Assembly (NCBI GenBank): GCA_013360685.1
Contig: JABWBD010000015.1
Coordinates: 1-40,552 of the forward strand
Origin: Pirellulales bacterium
GTDB lineage: Bacteria > Planctomycetota > Planctomycetia > Pirellulales > Thermoguttaceae
Direction of reading: 5' to 3'
Length of the DNA stretch: 40,552 nt
Both the position numbers and the translations under genes were made by a program. Every line of letters begins with the position of its first letter. The first letter of the stretch is position 1. The notes beneath the pieces were generated by a model. The model was not told the DNA's origin. It ran no database searches and was given only the letters and a program-made list of their open reading frames with translations. Shown in pieces: positions 19,734 through 27,350 of this stretch.

Positions 19734-20058
19734 GGCTTTGTCCTCCCGGGAATGTTACCCCGACGACGCAATGGCGAATCTGGCATCAACCAGTGGCTAA
19801 CCAGCGAACGTGAGACGGACATGCCGCACCGTCAAGATAGCCGACGCTCCCACGGGGTGCCAGTAGCCCAATCCCCGGTTCTTTGCCCCCCGAGAGCCCG
19901 CCAACTAGAACGTCGCAAGTCACAGTGTTACCATGACATGGTTAGGGATTGTTTACGAATAGCTTAGCCGCTGTAGGGATAGGAGTCACGAGCTACGAGC
20001 CGGGAGTCAGAATGGCGAAGCCCCGATGACTGGCGCACGACTCACACTCCCATTCTAA

Positions 20059-20100
20059 CCCCTGACCCCTGATTCCTGACCCCTGACCCCTGACTCCTGA
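20059..20100. repeat. Six tandem copies of a 7-bp unit (CCCCTGA/YYCCTGA)
   Basis: cccctga cccctga ttcctga cccctga cccctga ctcctga, ending 22 bp before the DegT-like start codon. Confidence 0.9.
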
Positions 20101-20122
20101 ACCTCACCGAAAGGCAAATCCC

Positions 20123-21457
20123 ATGACGAACCATTTTGATCGACGACAATTCCTCACCGCCGCCGCGGCGGGTATTGCGTTGACCGGCGTCCCGGGCCGG
20201 GCAGCTCCCGCTGGCGACAAGCCGGCGGCGCTGGGCGGCAAACCCGTCCGCACCAGCGGCGGCAGCAAGCCCTGGCCCATCGTCTCCGAGGCCGACGAAA
20301 AGGCCGTCGGCGAGGTGGTCCGCGCGGGCCGTTGGTACCGCAGCCAGTCCGTCGAACGTTTCGAGGAGGAATACGCCGGCCTCAACGGCGCCAAGTACTG
20401 CGTCGCCGTTTCCAGCGGCACCAGCGCGCTGTTCGCATCGCTGGGTGGGCTGGGGATCGGCCCGGGCGACGAAGTGATCGTGGCTCCCTACACGTTCGTC
20501 GCCACGGTCAACGTCGCCCTGCTCCACTACGCCATGCCGGTCTTTGCCGACACCGACCGCGAGACGTTCCTCGTCGATCCCCGCAAGATCGAAGCAGCCA
20601 TGACGGACCGCACGGCGGCGATCATCCCCGTGCACATCGGCGGGGCCCCTTGCGACATGGACGCCATCCTGGCCGTGGCCAAGAAACGCAACATCCCCGT
20701 GATCGAAGACGCCTGCCAGGCGCATCTCGCGCGCTGGCGCGACCGCAACGTCGGCAACTGGGGCACCACCGGCTGTTTCAGCTTTCAGGTGAGCAAGAAC
20801 CTGAGTTCCGGCGAGGGCGGCGCGATCCTCACGAACGATCAGGGGATCGCCGCCCGGTGCTACGCCTTCCACAACAACTGCCGCAAGCCCAAGGTGGCGG
20901 CCTACGACTTCACCTACGAGGGCGGGCGCGCCACCAACCTCCGCATGACGGAGCTCCAAGGCGCCCTCTTGCTCTCGCAAATGAAGGGCCTGGAAGAGCG
21001 GGCCAAGACCCGCAGCGACAATGCCGACTACCTCACCAGGCTGCTCCGCGAGATCCCCGGCATCATGCCCGCGAAGGCCTACGAAGGCGCCACGCGCAAC
21101 GCCTACCATCTTTACATGTTCCGCTACGACCCGGCGCAGTTTGCCAACATGCCGCGCGCCAAGTTCCTGGCGGCGCTGGGCAAGGAAGGCATTCACGGCT
21201 CGGGCGGCTACGGGCCGTTGAACAAGGCCGCCTTCATCAAGAACGCACTGAATTCGCGCCCCTACCTGCGGGTCTACGGTGAGAAGGCGGTCCAGGAGTG
21301 GGAAGAACGCAACCGTTGCCCCGAGAACGACAAGCTCTGTGAAGAAGCGGTCTGGTTTACCCAGGGCATGTTCCTCGGCCCTCGCAGCGACATGGACCAG
21401 ATCGCCGAGGCGGTCCGCAAAATCCACGCCTACGCCCCGCAACTCGCAGCGCTGTGA
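20123..21457 (+). CDS. DegT/DnrJ/EryC1/StrS-family PLP-dependent aminotransferase homologue with Tat signal peptide
   Basis: FDRRQFLTAAAAGIALTGVPGRAAPA Tat signal; SSGTSALFASLGGLGIGPGDEVIVAPYTFVATVN; VIEDACQAH; FSFQVSKNLSSGEGGAILTND (PLP-Lys region). Confidence 0.92.
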   Translation: MTNHFDRRQFLTAAAAGIALTGVPGRAAPAGDKPAALGGKPVRTSGGSKPWPIVSEADEKAVGEVVRAGRWYRSQSVERFEEEYAGLNGAKYCVAVSSGTSALFASLGGLGIGPGDEVIVAPYTFVATVNVALLHYAMPVFADTDRETFLVDPRKIEAAMTDRTAAIIPVHIGGAPCDMDAILAVAKKRNIPVIEDACQAHLARWRDRNVGNWGTTGCFSFQVSKNLSSGEGGAILTNDQGIAARCYAFHNNCRKPKVAAYDFTYEGGRATNLRMTELQGALLLSQMKGLEERAKTRSDNADYLTRLLREIPGIMPAKAYEGATRNAYHLYMFRYDPAQFANMPRAKFLAALGKEGIHGSGGYGPLNKAAFIKNALNSRPYLRVYGEKAVQEWEERNRCPENDKLCEEAVWFTQGMFLGPRSDMDQIAEAVRKIHAYAPQLAAL

Positions 21458-21485
21458 TCGGCGGAACAGCCGCTGCAACGTATAG

Positions 21486-21581
21486 AGCGATGGAACGTCA
21501 GCGTCTTACCGCACGCACGGCCTCATCGACGACGAGACATTCCAGAAGCTGCTCAGTGACGATGACGACGAAGACCTATGA
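21486..21581 (+). pseudogene. Relic of a VapB-type antitoxin C-terminus
   Basis: Reading frame ...SYRTHGLIDDETFQKLLSDDDDEDL* with no start, preceded by in-frame TAG; ends in ATGA overlapping the VapC-like frame. Confidence 0.5.
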
Positions 21582-21715
21582 GATACGTTCTCGACGCCTC
21601 TGTCGCCGTGAGTTCTGTTGTTTCGCGTCCCCTAACGTCCAAAGCGTTGCGTCTGCGTCAGGACTACCAGCGAGGGATTCACGATCTCATCGGCCATGAA
21701 ATCTCATCTTCGTAG
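21578..21715 (+). pseudogene. Truncated VapC-type PIN-domain toxin N-terminus (45 codons)
   Basis: MRYVLDASVAVSSVVSRPLTSKALRLRQDYQRGIHDLIGHEISSS*: PIN-domain YVLDASVAV opening and downstream helix, then premature stop. Confidence 0.6.
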
Positions 21716-21905
21716 GAGATCGTCAGACATTCATCCACCCATCCATTCATCCCGTCTTTGCCCTTCCGAACAGCGCATCGCTCACGCGCGTTGTGCGCAT
21801 CTTGATCCGTCCGAGGCTTGACAATGCCCCTGCCGTGAGGTCACAATCAAGGCCGTCTGGAGAGCACAATCGCATCGATCAGCATCACTTCTACGAGAGG
21901 CAACC

Positions 21906-23195
21906 ATGAGAAAGTTTCTTGCATCGGCTATGGCGATCGGGCTGTTGGCTTCGTTCGGTCTGACCGCGTCGGCGGCCGGCGGCGAGGAAGGATTCGTCTC
22001 CCTGTTCAACGGCCAGGATCTTTCTGGCTGGGTCAAGCGCGGCGGGTCCGCGGAGTACCGGGTCGAAGACGGCGCAATCGTCGGAAAATGCGTTCCCGAT
22101 ACGCCGGGCAACACGTTCCTGTGTTCGGACAAGGAATTCGGCAATTTCATTCTGAGGCTGCAATACAAGTTCCTCGAAGCCGGAAACTCGGGCGTCCAGT
22201 TTCGCTCCGCCGCCCGTCCGGAGGGCGACCACCAACGGGTCTACGGCTATCAGTACGAAATAAGTCCCGCCGGCGACACGACCGGCCGCATCTACGACGA
22301 AGGGCGTCGCGGCCATCAATTCGGCGTCATTTGGCTCGACGCCTATACCCCCCAGGACCGCCTCGACGCCGCCGCGGCAAGCTGCCGGCAAGGCGACTGG
22401 AACGACGTGGAAATTCAGTGCGTCGGACCGTCGATCAAGACCTGGCTGAACGGCAACCTGGTCGTCGATATGTTCGACAGCTTCTCGATGAAGGGCTTCT
22501 TCGGCCTCCAGATCCACGCCGGAAAGTCCGGGTCCGTCGCTTGGAGGAATATCCGCGTCAAGGATCTGGGCGAGAGCAAGTGGGAGCCTTTCTTCGTCAA
22601 AGGCGACGACGGCAAGTACCGGCTCGCCGACGCCAGGTTCGTTCTCCCCGAGGAATGGTCCTTCACGGAAGACGGCATCTTGTGCGGCGTCCACTCCAAG
22701 GACCAGAAGAAGGACGGGCTGGTCATTTCCACCAGGGACTACGGCAACTTCATCGCGCGCGTCACGTACCGCATGCACGGCGGCAACAGCGCGCTGTACT
22801 TCCGCGCCGAGGAAACGGCCGCCCCGTGGGTGCTGCGAGGTTTCCAGAACGAAATCGCCAACAGCGGCAAGGACTCCGCCCTCTGGCACACCGCCGGCCT
22901 CATCGACGGCAAGATGGTTCCCGGTCGCGGCTGGGTCGTCGCGAACGACCAGTTCGCCGAAAAGGTCCGCAATAAGGACGACCAGTGGAACACGACCTGC
23001 ACCGCCGCTTACGGCGACCGCCTGGTCCAGATGCTCAACGGATTCTGCACGTCGGACATCGTCGACGAAGCGTGCGAGAAGACGGGCAAGCTCGGCCTGC
23101 AAATGCACGGCGGGGCCGACTGCGAGATGTTCTTCAAGGACTTTGAAGTCATCCCCATTACCGAAGACATGATGAAGCTCATCGAGCGGAAGTGA
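21906..23195 (+). CDS. Secreted protein with two DUF1080 (3-keto-disaccharide hydrolase-like) domains
   Basis: Signal peptide MRKFLASAMAIGLLASFGLTASAAGG; GFVSLFNGQDLSGWVKRGG...NFILRLQYKFLEAGNSGVQFRS...GDWNDVEIQCVGPSIKTWLNG; second copy YGNFIARVTYRMHGGNSALYFRAE...KLGLQMHGG. Confidence 0.9.
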   Translation: MRKFLASAMAIGLLASFGLTASAAGGEEGFVSLFNGQDLSGWVKRGGSAEYRVEDGAIVGKCVPDTPGNTFLCSDKEFGNFILRLQYKFLEAGNSGVQFRSAARPEGDHQRVYGYQYEISPAGDTTGRIYDEGRRGHQFGVIWLDAYTPQDRLDAAAASCRQGDWNDVEIQCVGPSIKTWLNGNLVVDMFDSFSMKGFFGLQIHAGKSGSVAWRNIRVKDLGESKWEPFFVKGDDGKYRLADARFVLPEEWSFTEDGILCGVHSKDQKKDGLVISTRDYGNFIARVTYRMHGGNSALYFRAEETAAPWVLRGFQNEIANSGKDSALWHTAGLIDGKMVPGRGWVVANDQFAEKVRNKDDQWNTTCTAAYGDRLVQMLNGFCTSDIVDEACEKTGKLGLQMHGGADCEMFFKDFEVIPITEDMMKLIERK

Positions 23196-23244
23196 AAGGC
23201 GGCCACCGCCCCCTTGCCGGCAACGCGGTGAAGCATTTTAGTGG

Positions 23245-23301
23245 CCGAATTCGTGAGAATTCGGGTGTTTTGCGACAGACTCCGAAGTCTCACGAGTTCG
23301 G
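23245..23301. repeat. Pair of related palindromes in inverted orientation
   Basis: CCGAATTCGTGAGAATTCGG (23245-23264) and CCGAAGTCTCACGAGTTCGG (23282-23301). The second matches the reverse complement of the first at 18/20 positions. Confidence 0.8.
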
Positions 23302-23376
23302 TTACGGGTAGATTGGAACCTGCCGCTCGCCTAGACTGATGGTCGTTGCGGAGTGCAGCACTCTTGGAGCCTTGTC

Positions 23377-24786
23377 ATGAAACGATCCCTTGCCTGGACG
23401 CGCCGGCGGTTTCTGCATGCGTCGGCCGCGGTGGGGCTGAACGCGGCCTGTCTCTCGTCGCTCGGGGCCGGGAATTCGGACAACTTGCCTTTCGCTGCCG
23501 GCACGGGAAAGGCCGACATCACGGCGCCGCTGGAGGTGGGGATCCTGATGTCCTCCGGCCGCAGACTCTGGCAGCCGTTCCAGGGCGTTCGACTTCCGCT
23601 TTGGGCCCGTGCGGTGGTGCTCCAGCAGGGCGAGCGGCGTTACGCGATCGTCGCATTGGACTTGATCGGGCTGGCCGACGACGCGGTCGGGGGGATGCGA
23701 GGCTTTCGAGACCGCGTGGTGGCCGCGTCGGGCGGCGCGGTAACGGCGGACAGCATGGTTCTGGCGTCAAGCCACACGCACTCCTCCCCGGAAACGATTG
23801 CCTTGACCGATTTGAAGAACACGGAGCCGTTCCGGCGCTGGGTCGAGCGGCTTGCCGAGCAGATTGGCAGTGCGATTCGCACGGCGGCAGCCGACCTGCG
23901 GCCTTGCCGCCTGGCGGTCGCCGAGCAGGCCGCGCCGGGAATCGGGATCAACCGGAGGATCAAGACGACGCGGGGGATCCTGTCGGCATGGGGGCAGTAC
24001 GCTCCCGACATCGTGCTTGGCCCCGAAGGCCCCGCCGACGATGCCGTCCGGGTGGCAGCGCTTTTGGACAAGAGCGGCCGGCCGATCGCGGTTCTCGTCA
24101 ACGCCACGGCGCATCCGGTGCTGGAGATGTGCCTGCCGGACGTCTCGCCCGACTACCCGGGCGAGATGGCGATTGAGTTGGAGAAGCGCCATCCCGGCGC
24201 GATGGTCCTTTTCCTGCAAGGGGCGTGCGGCAATATCAATCCGCCGAAGCTGGAGCGTTGTCCGGAAAACGCCCTCGCCCATGGCCGGCGGCTTGCCGGT
24301 TTCGTCGATCAGGCGATGGCCGGGCTGGAACCGGCGACGAGTCCCGATGTCCTGGAGCTTTGCTGGAAATCGATCGAACTGCCGGCACGGACGCTGGAAG
24401 ACAAGCCCGCGGCGGAGCCCATGAAGACGCGAATCGGGGCGTTGCGGATCGGACAGGCCGCTTTCGTGTTCTTGCCGGGTGAACCGTTCCTGGAAATCGC
24501 CATCGCCATCCGAGAGAAGTCGCCGAGGAAATTCACGGCGGTCGTCGGATACGCCGACGATTACATCGGCTACATCCCGACGGACCGGGCATTCGACAAC
24601 GGCGGCTATGAGGTCCATGCCGGTCTGTGGTCCAGGGTCGCGCGCGGGAGCGAGGCGATCGTGCGCGATGCGGCGATCGAACTCGTCCAGCGGTGCGAGC
24701 GGAACCGTCCATCTGCCGGCTCCGGGGGGGACTGGTCTTTGCGAAGGCGATCGGTCTGGAGCCGGAGGCAGCGCTGGAGGTGCTGA
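23377..24786 (+). CDS. Neutral/alkaline ceramidase-like protein with Tat signal
   Basis: MKRSLAWTRRRFLHASAAVGL Tat signal; AGTGKADITAPLEVGILM; MVLASSHTHSSPET; LFLQGACGNINPP; FVFLPGEPFLEIAIAIREKSP; VVGYADDYIGYIPTDRAF. C-terminal ~20 codons run into the adjacent relic. Confidence 0.85.
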   Translation: MKRSLAWTRRRFLHASAAVGLNAACLSSLGAGNSDNLPFAAGTGKADITAPLEVGILMSSGRRLWQPFQGVRLPLWARAVVLQQGERRYAIVALDLIGLADDAVGGMRGFRDRVVAASGGAVTADSMVLASSHTHSSPETIALTDLKNTEPFRRWVERLAEQIGSAIRTAAADLRPCRLAVAEQAAPGIGINRRIKTTRGILSAWGQYAPDIVLGPEGPADDAVRVAALLDKSGRPIAVLVNATAHPVLEMCLPDVSPDYPGEMAIELEKRHPGAMVLFLQGACGNINPPKLERCPENALAHGRRLAGFVDQAMAGLEPATSPDVLELCWKSIELPARTLEDKPAAEPMKTRIGALRIGQAAFVFLPGEPFLEIAIAIREKSPRKFTAVVGYADDYIGYIPTDRAFDNGGYEVHAGLWSRVARGSEAIVRDAAIELVQRCERNRPSAGSGGDWSLRRRSVWSRRQRWRC

Positions 24787-24950
24787 CCGGCACGATGGCC
24801 TATTCACGGATCATGGACACCAAGGGCCGGAAGATGGTCGAAGGCGACTTCCGCGTCCAGGCCCAGCTCTCGCAGCATCTCAAAGACATCCGGCTGATCC
24901 TTGCGGCCACCGCTGAAGCCGGCCAGGAGTTGCCGCTGAGCCAAGCCCAC
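24717..24950 (+). pseudogene. C-terminal fragment of a 6-phosphogluconate/3-hydroxyisobutyrate dehydrogenase-type protein
   Basis: RGGLVFAKAIGLEPEAALEVLTGTMAYSRIMDTKGRKMVEGDFRVQAQLSQHLKDIRLILAATAEAGQELPLSQAH with no NAD-binding Rossmann half upstream. Confidence 0.7.
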
Positions 24951-25125
24951 TGCCGGCTGCGTGATCCGGGCATTCCAAGCCAATACGCGGAAGGATTCCG
25001 AATCATGAGCCGATATCAGCAGGGCACGCTCCACCCCGTGAACCTCCACGACGCGTTGGCGAGCTGTTCCTGTGCCTGCCGGTGGCTTGCTGCGCGGCAT
25101 CGCCCGCGGTGCAGCCGAGCGTGGC

Positions 25126-25171
25126 CACGCTTGCGTGGCACGGCCATGAATGGCCGTGCCATGCAAGTGTG
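25126..25171. repeat. 22-bp hairpin stem with 2-nt centre
   Basis: CACGCTTGCGTGGCACGGCCAT-ga-ATGGCCGTGCCATGCAAGTGTG; two positions pair only as G-U. Confidence 0.85.
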
Positions 25172-25224
25172 ACGTCATACCCGTCTCGTTGGCCATCTCG
25201 CACGGCAGTTCAGCGGGCGGGAAT

Positions 25225-26937
25225 TCAGCGGGCGGCCGCGGCGATCGCGGCATCGGAGAGCACGCCCCAGTGGATGCGCAGGTCCTTCATCTTGCCGTTG
25301 AAGTAATCGTGCTCGCCAAAACCGATGCGCAGCGGTTGATCGTTGTCGAGTTGGAAGGTCTCGGGGTCGAATCCGTCGTTCCGGGCCACGCAGCGGCCGT
25401 CGACGTAGAGGCGGAGCGAGCCGCCGTCCTTCACCGCTGCAATGTGCCGCCAGCCCGGTTCCAGGGCCCGGTCGTTCGTCACGCTCTTCCCGGCTTCGAA
25501 GCGGAGGACGTGTCCCGAAGGCAGTACACCACAGTAAAGCCTGCCGCCGTAGACGGCCATGGACCAGGCGCGACGGTAAACGACGTCGGGTGTGTGATCC
25601 AACCTGCCGACCATGGTCAGTTCGTTGGGACCGTCATAGCGGTAGACCTGAGCCAGGGGAAGCGTTCCGAGGTAGAGCTTCCCGTTGTACAGGCTGACCG
25701 CCATCGATTCCCTCTCTTCGCCGGGCCGGCCCAACACGGTCCATGTGCCCGGGCCGTCGTTACGAACCAGCAGTGCCTTCGGCCACGTACAGAAGTGCAT
25801 CTTTCCTTGATAGACCATGAACGAGTACGTCTGAGTCGTCTCCGGAGGGACGCCGAAATCGGTCCATTGGCCGTCGCCGTCGTAGCGAAAGACGTTTCCC
25901 CCATCGTAGCTCAACGCGTAGATGTTCCCATTATAGACGCCCAGATGGACCGTCCGCTTCTCCGGGCAACCGAGCGACTCCCAGTTGGTCCCGCCACGGT
26001 AGCGGAACAACCCTTTGTTCTTGCCCAGGGGATGATGCGAACCCGTGGTCCCGGTACCGGCGTACAACTCACCGTTGAACTCGACGAGTCCGGAGATGGA
26101 CGTGACCTCCGCGTCCACTTGCCCGCAGTCGGTCCACGCCTGGTCGCCGTCGTAACACCACACGCGCCCGCCGGGATGGGTATTTTCCGACAAGGGGAGC
26201 GAGGAGCCGCCGCCGTCGTACCACTCCGAGCCGGCGTACAGTTTTCCGTTGCAGACACACAGCGAGCTGATCGCGTTGGCCTTGTCGGGAGATCCGACGT
26301 GGACCCAGTTGTCTTTGCCCTGGAACCGGTAGATTCCGCCGGCGTCGCCCGTGGCGGGTTCCCAGGTCGAGGCGTAGAGGTTCCCGTCGAAGACGCACAG
26401 GGCCCGCACGTGACGGCTGTCACCGGGGCGGCCGAGGTCCTCCCATGTGCCGGCGGGCGTGTTGGCGTCGATTCCGAAGCACAGGTTTCGCAGATTGGAC
26501 TGCGCGTTGGTTACGCCGGGGTAGTTCATCAGCGACAGGACCACGCCGGTGCGCGTGGCCGGATGGAACTTGCTCAGCACATCGCCCAGAACGTCGGTCA
26601 GTTTTTCTTCGGTGTGTACTCGAACGGAGATCGTGAAGTCCCCCGTTCCCGGGCGGAGATGCTCGCTGTCGCCAACCTCAAGATAGGCGTCCTTGCCATT
26701 GAAGACGGCGGCGCCTTCGGAGAAGCGCACGCCGTGATTCGTCGCGTGCAAGTCGTTGCCTGAAGAATCGTTCGCATCGCTGGCCAACTTCCAATGAGCC
26801 ACAAGCAGCGGCTCGTCGGCCAGCGCGCCGCCAGCATTACCGGCGGCTGCGAGCGTCAGGGCAAAGATCCAAGAAAGTCCGCTCGCCGGCGGCCGCCGCA
26901 GATTTTCCCGTTTGAACCCGCCTACTGCCGTCTTCAT
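25225..26937 (-). CDS. Secreted protein: LamG-like domain interrupted by a ~7-repeat beta-propeller
   Basis: N-terminal half LLVAHWKLASDANDSSGNDLHA...GDFTISVRVHTEEKL; repeats ..V(Y/F)NGKLY(A/L)GT...(V/L)xRYDG..W(T/V)xxG; C-terminal half GWRHIAAVKDGGSLRLYVDGRCV...GKMKDLRIHWGVLSDAAIAA. Start 26937 preferred. Confidence 0.8.
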   Translation of the reverse strand: MKTAVGGFKRENLRRPPASGLSWIFALTLAAAGNAGGALADEPLLVAHWKLASDANDSSGNDLHATNHGVRFSEGAAVFNGKDAYLEVGDSEHLRPGTGDFTISVRVHTEEKLTDVLGDVLSKFHPATRTGVVLSLMNYPGVTNAQSNLRNLCFGIDANTPAGTWEDLGRPGDSRHVRALCVFDGNLYASTWEPATGDAGGIYRFQGKDNWVHVGSPDKANAISSLCVCNGKLYAGSEWYDGGGSSLPLSENTHPGGRVWCYDGDQAWTDCGQVDAEVTSISGLVEFNGELYAGTGTTGSHHPLGKNKGLFRYRGGTNWESLGCPEKRTVHLGVYNGNIYALSYDGGNVFRYDGDGQWTDFGVPPETTQTYSFMVYQGKMHFCTWPKALLVRNDGPGTWTVLGRPGEERESMAVSLYNGKLYLGTLPLAQVYRYDGPNELTMVGRLDHTPDVVYRRAWSMAVYGGRLYCGVLPSGHVLRFEAGKSVTNDRALEPGWRHIAAVKDGGSLRLYVDGRCVARNDGFDPETFQLDNDQPLRIGFGEHDYFNGKMKDLRIHWGVLSDAAIAAAAR

Positions 26938-27350
26938 CGGAACCACCTTTCGTTCTCACGATGTTTTGATGTCGCCAATCATCAGCAATCCCGAGGCCCA
27001 CGCGAGGAATACCAAGAATACACAGCCCGGTTTGCGGCTGCAACCAGACGCTTCGTCCTCGTCGTCGCCCTGGCGGGCAAGCACAGTTCCTGCGACTCGT
27101 CGGACGCCGAGAGGCTGCCCGGGTCGCCGGCTGGGCCGTGGACGCGGAAGGCGGCGGTTGGCGGTCCCGGCGCCATGAGGGACGCCACAATCCGCAATCC
27201 GCAGTGCTCGGGAATCTTCTACAACAAACCGCACCCGAGCTGCCACCGTGGAGGGGGTGCTGGTTATCGAAATCGCCCGAGAAATCCGTTCTTGTCGCCG
27301 GCGCTGGAAAAGACCTGCGATGAACCGTCCATGGCGCCATGGGGTACTCT

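Noticed and set aside
20042-21478. 478-aa minus-strand ORF
   Set aside because: Antisense to the DegT-like gene; its QGSGVRNQGSGVR tail is just the translated heptamer repeat.
25150-26763. 537-aa plus-strand ORF
   Set aside because: Antisense to the LamG-propeller gene, which has clear repeats and domain motifs on the minus strand.
26947-27350. Possible small ORFs in the gap between the LamG-propeller and TIM-barrel genes
   Set aside because: Candidate ORFs on both strands lack an RBS and recognisable protein features; left as intergenic.
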